From Bifidobacterium commune (GTDB lineage Bacteria; Actinomycetota; Actinomycetes; Actinomycetales; Bifidobacteriaceae): DNA of 64,000 bases. A program made the translations under genes and the position numbers. The stretch is taken from the NCBI RefSeq assembly GCF_900094885.1, contig NZ_FMBL01000002.1, forward strand, positions 1 through 64,000, in the 5' to 3' direction. The notes under the pieces were generated by a model. It searched no databases. It was not told where the DNA came from and saw only the letters and a program-made list of their open reading frames with translations. Positions 54,519 through 64,000 of the stretch are shown in pieces; position 1 is the stretch's first letter; each line of letters begins with the position of its first letter.

Positions 54519-55346
54519 TCACTCCTTTGCTTCCGAGGCTGCAGGTGCTGCTGCAGCGGGCTCTTCGGCCTTAGCCGGGGCTGCTGCCTTGGCTTCGGTC
54601 TTCGAACCACGCTGGCCGGAAGGACGACCACCACGACGCGGGCGACGATCGCCACCGCGACGTCCGCGGTTGTTGTCCTGCTGAGCCTGCTGCTCATCGA
54701 ATTCACGCTCGGTCATATCGCCCTTGTAGATCCAGACCTTCACGCCGATGCGACCATAGGTCGTACGAGCTTCGAAGAAGCCATAATCAATAAGAGCACG
54801 GAGGGTCTGCAGCGGAACGCGACCTTCACGATAGAACTCGGAACGGCTCATCTCGGCGCCTCCAAGGCGGCCGGAAAGCTTGATGCGGATACCCTTTGCG
54901 CCAGCGCGCATCGCGTCCTGCTGAGCTTTACGCATGGCACGACGGAACGTGACACGGTTGGTCAGCTGCTCGGCGATGGACTGAGCAACAAGCTGGGCGT
55001 CCAGAGCGGCATTCTTGACTTCAAAGATGTTGAGCTGAACCTGCTTGCTCGTAATCTTCTCGAGCTTAGCGCGAACACGTTCGGCCTCAGCTCCACGACG
55101 GCCAATGACAATACCCGGGCGAGCGGCGTGGATGTCCACGCGCACACGGTCACGGGTGCGTTCGATGATAATGCGAGACACGCCCGCACGCTCAAGGTCC
55201 TTGCTCATGGCCTTGCGAATCTTGTCGTCCTCGAGGACGAAGTCGCTGTAACGCTCACCAGACTTGTTGGAATCGGAGAACCACTTTGAACGGTGGTCTT
55301 CTGTGATGCCCAGGCGGTAGCCTAACGGATTGATCTTCTGACCCAT
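54519..55346 (-). CDS. rpsC: 30S ribosomal protein uS3 with C-terminal extension
   Basis: 275 residues: [20 protein letters not shown], the KH-domain block [20 protein letters not shown] and [20 protein letters not shown]. The last 55 residues are Arg/Gly-rich and then Ala/Glu/Pro-rich, an actinobacterial extension. It lines the mRNA entry. It follows rplV by 2 bp. Confidence 0.97.
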   Translation of the reverse strand: MGQKINPLGYRLGITEDHRSKWFSDSNKSGERYSDFVLEDDKIRKAMSKDLERAGVSRIIIERTRDRVRVDIHAARPGIVIGRRGAEAERVRAKLEKITSKQVQLNIFEVKNAALDAQLVAQSIAEQLTNRVTFRRAMRKAQQDAMRAGAKGIRIKLSGRLGGAEMSRSEFYREGRVPLQTLRALIDYGFFEARTTYGRIGVKVWIYKGDMTEREFDEQQAQQDNNRGRRGGDRRPRRGGRPSGQRGSKTEAKAAAPAKAEEPAAAAPAASEAKE

Positions 55347-55348
55347 CT

Positions 55349-55708
55349 TTAGCGGGCTCCTTCCTTGCTGGCGACAACGACCGTGATGTGGCTGGTGCGC
55401 TTGTTGATGCGTCCAGCACGGCCTTGTGCACGAGCACGGAAACGCTTGAGCGTCACGCCTTCGTCCACATAGGTCTCTTTCACATACAGGTCATTCTCAC
55501 GAAACGCCTCGCCAGCCTTTTCAGCCTTGACACGTGCGTTCGCGGTGGCGCTCTGCAGTACCTTGAGCACGGGCTCAGAGGCATCCTGCGGGGCGAATTT
55601 CAAGATGGTGACGGCGTCGCTCACTTTTTTGCCTCGGATGAGGTCGACCATGCGGCGAGCCTTGCGCGGCGTCACACGTACGTGACGAGCGATTGCTTTA
55701 GCTTCCAT
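55349..55708 (-). CDS. rplV: 50S ribosomal protein uL22
   Basis: 119 residues: [20 protein letters not shown] and the tunnel loop region [20 protein letters not shown]. Changes in this loop are known to affect macrolide response in other species; the loop looks ordinary here. It follows rpsS by 15 bp. Confidence 0.97.
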   Translation of the reverse strand: MEAKAIARHVRVTPRKARRMVDLIRGKKVSDAVTILKFAPQDASEPVLKVLQSATANARVKAEKAGEAFRENDLYVKETYVDEGVTLKRFRARAQGRAGRINKRTSHITVVVASKEGAR

Positions 55709-55723
55709 AATCTTTCTCTTCCT

Positions 55724-56002
55724 TTAGCGGCGAGCTTTTTTGTCGTCGTGAACATGACCTCGGAATGTCTTCGTCGGAGCGAATTCACCGAGCTTGTGTC
55801 CAACCATGGACTCGGTCACGAAGACCGGAACATGCTTACGACCATCATGCACAGCGAAAGTGTGACCGATGAAGTCAGGGGTGATCATGGAACGGCGCGA
55901 CCACGTCTTGATGACGTTCTTCGTGCCCTTCTCGTTTTGTTCGTCGACTTTCTTCTGTAAATGGGCGTCGACGAAGGGGCCCTTCTTGATGCTACGTGAC
56001 AT
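55724..56002 (-). CDS. rpsS: 30S ribosomal protein uS19
   Basis: 92 residues: [40 protein letters not shown] and [20 protein letters not shown]. It sits in the 30S head with uS13. It lies between rplB and rplV. Confidence 0.98.
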   Translation of the reverse strand: MSRSIKKGPFVDAHLQKKVDEQNEKGTKNVIKTWSRRSMITPDFIGHTFAVHDGRKHVPVFVTESMVGHKLGEFAPTKTFRGHVHDDKKARR

Positions 56003-56016
56003 CTGTTCGACGCTCC

Positions 56017-56847
56017 TTACTTACGGTTCTTACCATTGGGACGACGACGAACAATCATCTTGTTCGAAGCCTTCTTCGGACGACGAGTACGAACCTCGCC
56101 CTTGCCCCAAGGTGACACCGGCGGCTTACCACCGCGAGTAGTACCACCATGCGGATGGTCTACCGGGTTCATGGATTCACCACGAGTAATCGGCCGCTTG
56201 CCCATCCAACGAGCACGTCCTGCCTTACCGAGCTGAATGTTGGCATGATCGGAGTTGCCGACCTCACCAATAGTTGCACGGCAACGGGCATCGACGTTGC
56301 GAATTTCGCCGGACGGCATACGCAGCTGAGCGTAAGCACCATCCTTTGCGACAAGCTGAACGCCGGCACCTGCAGAACGCGCTATCTTAGCACCGCCCAG
56401 AGGGCGAAGCTCGATGGCGTGAACGATGGTACCAGTGGGGATGCTGTGCAACGGCAAGTTGTTGCCGGGCTTGATATCGGCATGCTCGCCGGTCTCAATA
56501 ACATCGCCCTGCTTTACGCCCCTGGGAGCCACAATGTAGCGCTTCTCACCATCTGCATAGTGAAGAAGAGCGATACGTGCGGAACGGTTGGGATCATATT
56601 CGATTTCAGCAACCTTGGCAGGCACGCCATCCTTGTCCCAACGTTTGAAGTCGATGAGACGGTACTGACGCTTGTGTCCACCGCCGCGATGGCGGGAAGT
56701 CACACGACCGTAGGAGTTACGACCGCCAGTTTTGCTGAGTTTGCGTACCAGCGACTTCTCGGGCGTGGAGCGCGTGAGATCGGAAAAATCCGACACAGAC
56801 GCGTTGCGACGGCCCGGAGTCGTCGGCTTATAAACGCGGATAGCCAT
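56017..56847 (-). CDS. rplB: 50S ribosomal protein uL2
   Basis: 276 residues: the block [40 protein letters not shown] and the C-terminal [20 protein letters not shown] with the conserved His near the peptidyl transferase centre. It follows rplW by about 35 bp. Confidence 0.98.
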   Translation of the reverse strand: MAIRVYKPTTPGRRNASVSDFSDLTRSTPEKSLVRKLSKTGGRNSYGRVTSRHRGGGHKRQYRLIDFKRWDKDGVPAKVAEIEYDPNRSARIALLHYADGEKRYIVAPRGVKQGDVIETGEHADIKPGNNLPLHSIPTGTIVHAIELRPLGGAKIARSAGAGVQLVAKDGAYAQLRMPSGEIRNVDARCRATIGEVGNSDHANIQLGKAGRARWMGKRPITRGESMNPVDHPHGGTTRGGKPPVSPWGKGEVRTRRPKKASNKMIVRRRPNGKNRK

Positions 56848-56881
56848 AATTAGTTCTTCCTTTGACTTTTTCGGCTATGCT

Positions 56882-57178
56882 TCAGTTACCGAAGATGTCG
56901 ATTGACTGGCCCTCAGCAACCGTAACGATCGCACGCTTCTGATTGACGCGCTGACCGAAACCGGTGCGGGTGCGCTGACGCTTGCCGGCGCGGTTGAGGG
57001 TGTTGACATTCGTCACCTTGACATTGAAGATTTTTTCGACGGCCTGCTTGATCTGAACCTTATTGGCATCAGGAGCAACCACGAAAGTGTACTGACCACG
57101 GTCACCAGCGGCGTAGCTCTTCTCAGAGACAACCGGCTTGATGATGACATCGTGAGCGGGATTGTGAATAGCTGCCAT
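56882..57178 (-). CDS. rplW: 50S ribosomal protein uL23
   Basis: 98 residues: [40 protein letters not shown] and [20 protein letters not shown]. It is the docking point for trigger factor and SRP at the exit tunnel. It follows rplD by 5 bp. Confidence 0.97.
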   Translation of the reverse strand: MAAIHNPAHDVIIKPVVSEKSYAAGDRGQYTFVVAPDANKVQIKQAVEKIFNVKVTNVNTLNRAGKRQRTRTGFGQRVNQKRAIVTVAEGQSIDIFGN

Positions 57179-57183
57179 ATCGA

Positions 57184-57843
57184 TCAGGCCTCCTTGGGCT
57201 CAGTCTTCGCGGCAACAAAGGCGTTGAAGCCTTCCTTGCTGAAGACGACGTACTGAGCGGTAACCACATCGTAGGTGTTCAGCTGATCTGCAAAGATCAG
57301 GTGCACCGTCGGAATGTTGCGAGCGGAAAGCCACACGTTGACCTCATCACGCGAAAGCACGACGGTGGTGAACTGGTTGTTGCTTACTGGGGTCAGCGCA
57401 GCCAGCGCAGCCTTGGTGGAAGGGGTGTCCTTTATACCAAAGTCGACAACTGCAACATGACCGGCATTCGCACGGTTGGAGAGCACGTAGCGCAGAGCGC
57501 CCGCGATCATCTTCTTGGGGGTACGCTGGGAGTAGTCGCGCGGCACTGGGCCGTGAACAACACCGCCGTGAACCCACTGAGGAGCGCGGATGGAACCCTG
57601 TCGAGCACGACCGGTGCCCTTCTGCTTCCACGGCTTCTTGCCGCCGCCGGAAACAGCTCCACGGTTCTTTACAGCGTGCGTTCCTTGACGAGCAGCAGCA
57701 AGCTGAGCCACGACCACCTGATGAATCTGCGGAACGTGGGCCTCGACCTCTTCATTGGAAATACCGAAGATATCGGCCGGCGCCTCAACGGAGCCAGCGG
57801 ACTTGCCTTTGGCATCGGTGACATTGAATGTTACGTTAGCCAT
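57184..57843 (-). CDS. rplD: 50S ribosomal protein uL4
   Basis: 219 residues: [20 protein letters not shown] followed by [20 protein letters not shown], the tunnel loop, and the C-terminal [20 protein letters not shown]. In other bacteria L4 also represses its own S10 operon; the leader upstream of rpsJ is structured, but L4 control cannot be shown from sequence. It follows rplC by 6 bp. Confidence 0.97.
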   Translation of the reverse strand: MANVTFNVTDAKGKSAGSVEAPADIFGISNEEVEAHVPQIHQVVVAQLAAARQGTHAVKNRGAVSGGGKKPWKQKGTGRARQGSIRAPQWVHGGVVHGPVPRDYSQRTPKKMIAGALRYVLSNRANAGHVAVVDFGIKDTPSTKAALAALTPVSNNQFTTVVLSRDEVNVWLSARNIPTVHLIFADQLNTYDVVTAQYVVFSKEGFNAFVAAKTEPKEA

Positions 57844-57849
57844 GATTTA

Positions 57850-58503
57850 TCAGGCTCCCTTCACAGCCGAACGAAGCAGAACGATGCCGCCCTTGGGTCC
57901 CGGAAGGGCACCCTTGATGGCGATGATGCCGTTCTCCTTATCGGAGGACACGACCTCGAGGTTCTGCACGGTGGAAGTGACATGACCCATACGTCCGGCC
58001 ATGCGCTTGCCCTTGAGAATACGGCTCGGCGTAGCGCAAGCACCGACTGAGCCGGGGCGACGTTCGTTTTTGTGCGAACCGTGAGTACGACGATAGGACT
58101 TGAAGCCCCAACGCTTGATGGTTCCGGCGAAGCCCTTACCCTTGGTCGTACCCGTGACATCCACCACGGCGCCGTCATCGAACAAGTCGGCGGTCAGTTC
58201 CTGACCGGGCTCGAATTCGTCGACGTTTTCCGTGCGAACTTCTACCAAGTGACGACGCGGGGTGACACCCGCCTTTGCAAAATGACCAGCCATAGGCTTG
58301 GTCACCTTAGTGGGATCAATCTGACCATAACCGAGCTGAACGGCCTTGTAGCCATCGCTTTCTTCGGTCTTGACGCCCGTAACCACATTCGTGGAGACGT
58401 CAACGAGGGTCACAGGAACGAAGAAACCCTGTTCGTCCCAAACCTGCGACATGCCGAGCTTACGGCCCAGCAGCGCAGAACGATTTGTTTTCTGCAACGA
58501 CAT
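57850..58503 (-). CDS. rplC: 50S ribosomal protein uL3
   Basis: 217 residues from ATG at 58503 (MSLQKTNRSALLGRKLGMSQ), which has GGAGG about 8 nt upstream. VTGTTKGKGFAGTIKRWGFK, the GSHKNERRPGSVG loop that reaches the peptidyl transferase centre, and KGALPGPKGGIVLLRSAVK are typical. It follows rpsJ by 13 bp. Confidence 0.97.
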   Translation of the reverse strand: MSLQKTNRSALLGRKLGMSQVWDEQGFFVPVTLVDVSTNVVTGVKTEESDGYKAVQLGYGQIDPTKVTKPMAGHFAKAGVTPRRHLVEVRTENVDEFEPGQELTADLFDDGAVVDVTGTTKGKGFAGTIKRWGFKSYRRTHGSHKNERRPGSVGACATPSRILKGKRMAGRMGHVTSTVQNLEVVSSDKENGIIAIKGALPGPKGGIVLLRSAVKGA

Positions 58504-58516
58504 GATTCCCCCCTCC

Positions 58517-58825
58517 TTACAGCTTGATCTCGATATTGACATCCGCAGGCAAATCGATATGCATCAGCGAATCCACGGCCTTAGGGGTCGGGTCGACGAT
58601 ATCAATAAGGCGCTTATGCGTGCGCATCTCGAAGTGCTCGCGAGAATCCTTGTATTTGTGAGGAGAACGAATTACCACGTAAACGTTCTTCTCCGTAGGC
58701 AGAGGAACCGGGCCCACTACAGTGGCGCCCGCGTTCGTGACCGTCTCGACGATTTTCTTCGCCGATTGGTCGATGACCTCATGGTCATAGGACTTAAGCC
58801 TGATGCGGATTTTCTGTCCCGCCAT
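58517..58825 (-). CDS. rpsJ: 30S ribosomal protein uS10
   Basis: 102 residues: [40 protein letters not shown] and [20 protein letters not shown]. It forms part of the 30S head and, with NusB, of antitermination complexes. It is the first gene of the S10 operon on the minus strand. Confidence 0.98.
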   Translation of the reverse strand: MAGQKIRIRLKSYDHEVIDQSAKKIVETVTNAGATVVGPVPLPTEKNVYVVIRSPHKYKDSREHFEMRTHKRLIDIVDPTPKAVDSLMHIDLPADVNIEIKL

Positions 58826-59197
58826 TGCCGTCCGCCCTTTCTAGCGATTGTTGACATTACCAACCTATTTTGGGGACACCGGCGGGTATGACCCCCGGGA
58901 AATCCCGTGGCCTTACCACATCAGTGTGCAGCACTTCGACGCCTTCGAGAGGACGGCACCGGTCTGCACTCGCTCTTTTTCTTACAATTTGCGAGCCCTA
59001 AACAGGCAACTGTTCTATTAAACCATCTGGGGGCTACCAGAAAATTCGGGCGTGTCGCTGATATTTGAGGAATTGCAAGGATATTCCACTGATTTATTTT
59101 CATGCGACAATCTCGTTTAACAAGCCGATGAAAACATGACGATAATTTCGGGTTTTTGTGCTTTGTCGGATTGTTCATTTTGAATGCCCATAATACA
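58826..59197 (-). promoter_or_regulatory. S10 operon promoter and structured leader
   Basis: A gene-free stretch of about 370 bp between the adhE terminator and rpsJ. On the minus strand TTGCCT and TGTAAG are spaced 17 bp (about 59010-58982) and would give a leader of about 150 nt. The leader has several short inverted repeats (for example CCCGGGGGTC next to GACCCCCGGG-like bases around 58893). It may carry autoregulation of the operon; this is inference. Confidence 0.4.
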
Positions 59198-59235
59198 AAA
59201 TCATGTCTGCCGCATTAAAGCGGCAGACATGATTT
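59198..59235 (-). terminator. adhE terminator
   Basis: AAATCATGTCTGCCGC pairs perfectly with GCGGCAGACATGATTT (16 bp, loop about 6 nt), and the minus strand continues TGTATTA. It lies about 40 bp after the adhE stop. Confidence 0.8.
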
Positions 59236-59275
59236 GATTTTCTATCGGGTTTTGCCTTTCCTCGAAAGCAAAACC

Positions 59276-61978
59276 CTACGCTTCGCGCTCAAGACGACGG
59301 GCATGACCTTCTGCCTGAGAGATACCGTAGTAAGCAGCAACTGCGATGTCCTTCATGTCTTCGATCTGCGGAACTCGCGGATTGGCGGGCGTGCACTGAT
59401 CTTCATATGCGCGCATGCCAATCTGGTCGAGGACACTCCAGAAATGCTTCTCGTCAACACCGCACTGTTGGAAACTTGAATCCATGCCAAGCTTGTTGTC
59501 ACGGTAGTCTTCGACGGCACTGGCTAGGTTTTCGACACCCTCTTCAGGGGTCTTGCCCGGATCGATGCCAATCACACGAGCAAATTCTTGGTAACGCTCC
59601 GGAGCAACATACTTGTTGTACTTGGGCCAGCTAGTGGGCTCCTGCGGTATAGACCCGTTGTAACGGATCACGTAAGGCAGGAGAACGGAATTGGCACGTC
59701 CATGAGGAACACCGCACAGCGCACCGATGGTGTGGGCCATGCCGTGGCACATGCCAAGGAACGCGGAACCGAAGGCCATGCCTGCCATTGTGGCTGCATT
59801 GTGCATCTTTTCCTGCGCTTGCTTCTTGATCTCTTCCTGCTCGGCGCAAACCGAGGTTTCGAGATTCTCCCAAATCAGCTTGGCGGCGTGCAAAGCCATG
59901 CCGTCCGTGAAATCGTTGGCATAGACGGATACGAAGGACTCCATGCAGTGCGTCAATGCATCGAAACCGGCATTGCTTGCCAGCGTGCGGGGCTGAGTGC
60001 GCGCCAGAACCGGGTCAACGATCGCCACCGAAGGGGTCAGAGCGTAATCGGTGATCGGGTACTTGTAACCGGTCCTGTGATCGGAAATCACGGCAAACGG
60101 GGTGACTTCGGACCCCGTACCCGAGGAAGTCGGGATGCAGACGAGCTTGGCCTTCTCACCCAGTGCCGGAATACGGAATGCACGCTTGCGAATGTCGAAG
60201 AACTTCTCGCGAACGTCGTCGAAGGAGATTTCGGGGTGTTCGTATAGCAGCCACATAATCTTAGAAGCATCCATCGGGGAACCGCCACCGACGGCGATGA
60301 TAGTGTCGGGATGGAATTCGTCACGCATCATGGCAGCACCACGCTCAACGGTTTCGACGGACGGCTCCGGCTCAACGTAGTCGATTGTCCGGAAGGTGAC
60401 CGACTCTTCACGGGCACGCAACTGATCCATGACCTTGTCAACCACGCCAAGCTGCTCCATGATCTTGTCACAAACGATGACAACGCGGTGGACGTCGCTC
60501 ATATCACGCAGATAACGAATGGCGTTGGGCTCGAAATAAACCTTCGACGGAATCTTGAACCATTGCATGTTGTTGTTCCTTCGTGCGATGCGCTTGATGT
60601 TCAGAAGGTTGACAGCCTGGACATTGCCGGAGACCGAATTCCCGCCGTAGGAGCCGCAGCCCAAGGTGAGTGAAGGTGCGATGGAGTTGTAAATATCACC
60701 GACACCGCCAAGCGCCGAAGGCTGGTTCCAGATAATGCGGCAGGCATGCATGCGCAGACCGTAACGGTTGACGAGCTCCTGGTCGTCGGTATGGATGACG
60801 GCCGTGTGTCCCGCACCGAATTTGAGCATCCCCTCGCACATCTCGAAGCCCTGTCCCTCGTTGTCAAAACGAAGCATGGCATGAACCGGGCAGAGCTTCT
60901 CAAGAGTCAGAGGCTCCTGCGCCCCCACTTCCTTGCACTCGGCCACGAGAATGGTGACGTCATCGGGAACGGTGAAGCCTGCCTCACGTGCGATGTACTG
61001 CGGAGACTTGCCAGGCACCACGGGATTGAGCTTCGGGGTCCCTCCGGAATAGGCGGTGCATCCGAACATATACTGTTCAAGCTTGGCCTTCTCATCGGCG
61101 TTGACGAAGTACGCCTTGCGGTTTTTCAGTTCTTGCGCAAGCTTGCCGTAAATGTCGCTATGAGCAATGATGCCCTGTTCGGTTGCGCAAATCATGCCGT
61201 AATCGAAATGCTTGGAAAGCACAAGATCGTTGGCCACACGCTCGATGTCTACATTCGAGTCGATGTACGCAGGAGCATTGCCCGCACCCACGCCCAATGC
61301 CGGCTTACCTGAAGAATAGGCGGCCTTGACCATGCCGGGGCCTCCTGTAGCAAGAATCGTGGCAATATCCGGATGCGTCATCAATGCACCAGTTGCTTCC
61401 ATGGAAGGGTTCTCGATCCACTGGATGCAGTCCTTGGGTGCGCCTGCCGCCACAGCGGCGTCACGAACCGTGCGAGCGGCTTCCGCGGAGCATTTTTGCG
61501 CGAACGGGTGGAAGCCGAAAACGATCGGGCACCTAGTCTTTAAGGCAATCAGCGACTTAAAGATAGTGGTGGACGTTGGATTGGTGACGGGAGTAACACC
61601 GGCTACGACACCGACCGGCTCAGCAACCTCGTCGATACCCATCACGTCGTCTTCGCGAATGATGCCTACAGTCTTCTGACCGGCAAGATAATGTGTGACA
61701 TGCTCGCAAGCGAAAATGTTCTTCGTGGCCTTGTCTTCCACGAGCCCACGACCCGTCTCCTTAACGGCCATATCCGCCAGCATCAAGTGCTTGTTGAGCG
61801 CAGCCACCGATGCTTTGGCAACGATGTTGTCAACCTGCTTCTGGTCAAGCTGCTCAAACTCGTGCAAAGCCTCAACGCCACGGGTGACCAGCCGATCGAC
61901 CTCGCCTTTGATGTCGGTTTTTTCATCAGTCATTGTTTTCTTGGCAGGTGAACTTCCTGTGTTCTTTGTTGCCGTCAT
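59276..61978 (-). CDS. adhE: Bifunctional acetaldehyde-CoA/alcohol dehydrogenase
   Basis: 900 residues. The N-terminal half is a CoA-acylating aldehyde dehydrogenase (VGVVAGVTPVTNPTSTTIFK, catalytic Cys in YGMICATEQGIIAHSD). The C-terminal half is an iron-dependent alcohol dehydrogenase (VGGGSPMDASKIMWLLYE, IPTSSGTGSEVTPFAVISD, the metal-site HGMAHTIGALCGVPHGRAN). It converts acetyl-CoA to ethanol and regenerates NAD+, the route to ethanol in bifidobacterial fermentation. Proteins of this type assemble into long spirals. Single gene with its own terminator. Confidence 0.97.
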   Translation of the reverse strand: MTATKNTGSSPAKKTMTDEKTDIKGEVDRLVTRGVEALHEFEQLDQKQVDNIVAKASVAALNKHLMLADMAVKETGRGLVEDKATKNIFACEHVTHYLAGQKTVGIIREDDVMGIDEVAEPVGVVAGVTPVTNPTSTTIFKSLIALKTRCPIVFGFHPFAQKCSAEAARTVRDAAVAAGAPKDCIQWIENPSMEATGALMTHPDIATILATGGPGMVKAAYSSGKPALGVGAGNAPAYIDSNVDIERVANDLVLSKHFDYGMICATEQGIIAHSDIYGKLAQELKNRKAYFVNADEKAKLEQYMFGCTAYSGGTPKLNPVVPGKSPQYIAREAGFTVPDDVTILVAECKEVGAQEPLTLEKLCPVHAMLRFDNEGQGFEMCEGMLKFGAGHTAVIHTDDQELVNRYGLRMHACRIIWNQPSALGGVGDIYNSIAPSLTLGCGSYGGNSVSGNVQAVNLLNIKRIARRNNNMQWFKIPSKVYFEPNAIRYLRDMSDVHRVVIVCDKIMEQLGVVDKVMDQLRAREESVTFRTIDYVEPEPSVETVERGAAMMRDEFHPDTIIAVGGGSPMDASKIMWLLYEHPEISFDDVREKFFDIRKRAFRIPALGEKAKLVCIPTSSGTGSEVTPFAVISDHRTGYKYPITDYALTPSVAIVDPVLARTQPRTLASNAGFDALTHCMESFVSVYANDFTDGMALHAAKLIWENLETSVCAEQEEIKKQAQEKMHNAATMAGMAFGSAFLGMCHGMAHTIGALCGVPHGRANSVLLPYVIRYNGSIPQEPTSWPKYNKYVAPERYQEFARVIGIDPGKTPEEGVENLASAVEDYRDNKLGMDSSFQQCGVDEKHFWSVLDQIGMRAYEDQCTPANPRVPQIEDMKDIAVAAYYGISQAEGHARRLEREA

Positions 61979-62248
61979 GACTTCCCTTTCTTTTTGCAGT
62001 CATGTTGGTACCTATCACACAACATTCCATCAGTGTGAGTCAAATCACAATATAGCGAAATGCAGATACATCTTATGCTGTGTGGCAGATTGGTTCCATG
62101 CTTACTCCTTTGTGGGCTTTAAACAACCATATCATTCAACCCACCAACCGCCGCGACAGAATCCGCATCGCTGCAAATCAGTACAACACCATCAAAGTCG
62201 GCTGAACAAAACCGGCAGGCGGCGATGCCCAAAACCGGTCCTTATACA
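61979..62248. other. adhE upstream region
   Basis: With the following terminator this is a gap of about 320 bp between rpsI and adhE. It is AT-rich just upstream of adhE (around 62020-62090) and should hold its promoter. No gene seen and no regulator site recognised. Confidence 0.4.
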
Positions 62249-62285
62249 GAAAATCTCCCGAATCCGAAAGAAACGGGAGATTTTC
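62249..62285 (-). terminator. Terminator after rpsI
   Basis: GAAAATCTCCCG pairs with CGGGAGATTTTC (12 bp, loop 13 nt) about 15 bp after the rpsI stop. The A/T-rich base of the stem supplies the U-rich tail. Confidence 0.75.
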
Positions 62286-62300
62286 GACCAAAACGTAGAA

Positions 62301-62792
62301 TTAACGCTTCGAGAACTGAGGCGCACGACGTGCCTTGTGCAAACCAGCCTTCTTGCGTTCCACAACGCGAGCATCTCGTGTGAGGAAGCCAGCCTTCTTC
62401 AACGCGGCGCGGTTAGCGTCACGATCAATGGCGTTAAGCGCACGTGCCACGCCAAGACGGATGGCGCCGGCCTGACCAGTGGTGCCGCCACCTTCGACGA
62501 GAACGATGACGTCAAACTTGTTTTCAAGCTTGAGCAGCACGATCGGGGAGTTGACCTCACGCTGATGCAGACGAGAGGGGAAGAATTCCTCCAGAGTGCG
62601 GCCGTTGATGGTCCACTTGCCGGATCCGGGAACCAGACGCACGCGGGCGACCGCTTCCTTACGACGACCGGTGCCGTAGCCCGGTGCAATCTGCGAGGCG
62701 CCGGTGCCTGCGCCGGCGTTGGTCTCGGTGGTGTAGGAAGTCATTTCCTCTTCGGTCTCTTGAACCGCGGAGTTGTCAGTGTTTTCAGCCAT
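62301..62792 (-). CDS. rpsI: 30S ribosomal protein uS9 with N-terminal extension
   Basis: 163 residues; the core begins near residue 40 ([20 protein letters not shown]), with [20 protein letters not shown] and the C-terminal [13 protein letters not shown] that touches P-site tRNA. The first 38 residues are Thr/Glu/Ala-rich and not part of the conserved fold. AAAGGAGA precedes the start. It forms an operon with rplM, 20 bp apart. Confidence 0.97.
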   Translation of the reverse strand: MAENTDNSAVQETEEEMTSYTTETNAGAGTGASQIAPGYGTGRRKEAVARVRLVPGSGKWTINGRTLEEFFPSRLHQREVNSPIVLLKLENKFDVIVLVEGGGTTGQAGAIRLGVARALNAIDRDANRAALKKAGFLTRDARVVERKKAGLHKARRAPQFSKR

Positions 62793-62812
62793 GATTCATT
62801 GTCTCCTTTGGT

Positions 62813-63259
62813 TCACTTGCCCTGTGAAATCTTGTCGATTTCGACGGACTGAGGCTTCTGAGGTGTGTGCGGATGCTCCGGACCAGCAAAGACATGAAGA
62901 CGATCGAGCTCTACCTTGGAAAGGCGGTTCTTCGGCATCATGCCCTTAACAGCATTCTTGATGATACGCTCAGGGTTCGTCTGAAGAAGCTTGGCATAGC
63001 TGTCGGCACGCAGACCACCGGGACGCCCAGAGTGTGCATAAAGGACCTTGTCCATCTTCTTGCCGGTCAACGCGATCTTCTCGGCGTTGATGATGATGAC
63101 GTGATCACCGAGATCGGCGTTGGGTGCGAACGTGGGCTTGTTCTTGCCACGCAGCAAAAGAGCCGCCCTGGTCGCAAGCTTGCCCAACACCACGTCAGTG
63201 GCGTCGATGATGTACCAGTCGTGAGTCAGATCAGCTGGCTTAGGTGTGAAAGTTTTCAC
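62813..63259 (-). CDS. rplM: 50S ribosomal protein uL13
   Basis: 148 residues: [40 protein letters not shown] and [20 protein letters not shown]. It is an early 50S assembly protein. It is the first gene of the rplM-rpsI operon; the 275 bp upstream (63260-63535) contain no further gene and should hold the promoter. Confidence 0.97.
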   Translation of the reverse strand: MKTFTPKPADLTHDWYIIDATDVVLGKLATRAALLLRGKNKPTFAPNADLGDHVIIINAEKIALTGKKMDKVLYAHSGRPGGLRADSYAKLLQTNPERIIKNAVKGMMPKNRLSKVELDRLHVFAGPEHPHTPQKPQSVEIDKISQGK

Positions 63260-63535
63260 GAGTGTACCTTTTTCTTTATATTGTGTTCCCGGTCAAATCG
63301 GCAAAACCTTGCGATGATACCTCTCCGACCGCTTTTTCCGTGGGCTCCCTGAAAGTCCTAGTGCGAGTGGGAAAGCGCTTTGAAGGACCCCTTAGGGAAA
63401 CACAACAACTCACCATTGTACCGCAGTCCGCGACTAACTGCAACACGACAAATCGCCGCACATCGCGCCGAACAGTACGAAGATGACACCGGCACCCCAA
63501 AGTTGACGGACACGAAACAGCAGACGAACGACGAA

Positions 63536-64000
63536 TCAGCCGAGCCGGCTTTCTACGGCATGTCGAACATCAAGCGACGCGTCCTCCGCAAGTCTTTCCA
63601 AAGTCGCTTGTGAACAGTTCGGATTCAACGCCACGGCACGACGCACCATCGCCGAAAGAATCACCGGGGCATCGGGCTCGGATTCAACGCCGAGATGCGA
63701 AAGAAAATCAAGTGTATCGGCCGTGGTTTCAGGATCCTGCGCACCTTCGAGGCGTATCTTCCAGGACGCCTGCGAGTTGCGCAACGCGGCTTCCCTCACC
63801 TTGCCCACGCGATCTTTGGCGAGCCTGCCGACCAGCCAATTCTTATCGTCAGGATTGCGAGCCACCATCTGACGCACATCGTCATTGTCGTCTTTCGACA
63901 GTTTGATCAGTACGTTGGGGAAAGGCATCGTTTCAGCCAGAAACAGCCGATCTTCCAGCGGGGTGTGCTGATTGCCGGCAACGGCTTCAAGCAATGCCGT
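63536..64000 (-). CDS. Leucine-rich-repeat-variant-like protein, 5' end outside the window
   Basis: The frame is open to the right edge, so only the C-terminal 154 residues or so are visible. They contain imperfect helical repeats of the type DxxxxVRxxxAxNP: NDDVRQMVARNPDDKNWLVG, GKVREAALRNSQASW, AVALNPNCSQATLERLAED and SLDVRHAVESRLG. This pattern resembles the leucine-rich repeat variant (LRV) or HEAT-like fold, used for protein interactions. Function unknown. The final repeat ends at the C-terminus, so the 3' end is complete. Confidence 0.65.
   Translation of the reverse strand, partial: TALLEAVAGNQHTPLEDRLFLAETMPFPNVLIKLSKDDNDDVRQMVARNPDDKNWLVGRLAKDRVGKVREAALRNSQASWKIRLEGAQDPETTADTLDFLSHLGVESEPDAPVILSAMVRRAVALNPNCSQATLERLAEDASLDVRHAVESRLG

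Noticed and set aside
54219-55289. 356-codon plus-strand ORF
   Set aside because: Antisense to rplP and rpsC.

Overview
The window looks like a chromosome segment of a Bifidobacterium-type actinobacterium. The support is the tiny actinobacterial ribosomal protein bS22, bifunctional AdhE, an alpha-glucose-phosphate mutase of bifidobacterial type, a zinc-type uS14, and an S10-spc-alpha ribosomal cluster that runs through secY-adk-infA-rpmJ-rpsM-rpsK-rpoA-rplQ-truA. The CRISPR-flanking part is visibly AT-richer than the rest (judged by eye, not counted).

Layout. 1-8300: a complete type I-C CRISPR-Cas operon (cas3-cas5c-cas8c-cas7-cas4-cas1-cas2), all on the minus strand, followed by a terminator, an AT-rich leader and the leader-proximal repeat at the left window edge; the array continues outside the window. 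8300-9500: a divergent intergenic region holding the cas promoter, a solitary CRISPR-repeat-like element with its own spacer-like sequence, a 60-bp exact duplication and two small membrane-protein genes. 9650-12912: a serine-themed group (tRNA-Ser(UGA), serS, SdaC-type permease). 13382-24491: housekeeping genes (lipid kinase-like protein, DUF421/DUF3290 pair, pgm, RNase HI with a long tail, rpiA, tpx, bS22, radA) and a decayed FtsX-like permease. 24492-32400: cupin, an adenosylhomocysteinase-like protein, an amidohydrolase of the adenosine-type deaminase group, and an amino-acid ABC transporter with two tandem binding lipoproteins. 32611-40930: ribF, a MTA/SAH-nucleosidase-like gene and the truB-rbfA-infB-nusA translation group. 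41012-63259: a lipoprotein, tRNA-Ser(CGA), the long ribosomal/secY/rpoA cluster, adhE and rpsI-rplM. The right edge cuts a leucine-rich-variant repeat protein.

Most notable observation. Upstream of cas3, on the opposite strand, 8483-8514 has the same length as the array repeat (32 nt) and the same 5' and 3' ends. Its hairpin keeps the same register although all four inner base pairs are changed, because both sides of each pair changed together. The sequence immediately after it (8515 onward) matches the cas3 promoter directly next to a type I-C TTC PAM. The match is complete at spacer positions 1-5 and 7-11, with mismatches at 6, 12 and 18, the positions that are flipped out in type I Cascade. 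I read this as a crRNA-like Cas-regulating RNA that would guide Cascade onto the cas promoter without a full match, an autorepression circuit for a type I-C system.

A second thread concerns S-adenosylhomocysteine. The AhcY-like protein has lost the usual adenine-contact residues, it sits beside a deaminase-type amidohydrolase, and the nearby nucleosidase carries Asn in place of the adenine-reading catalytic Asp. Together they suggest (inference only) metabolism through deaminated, 6-oxopurine forms.
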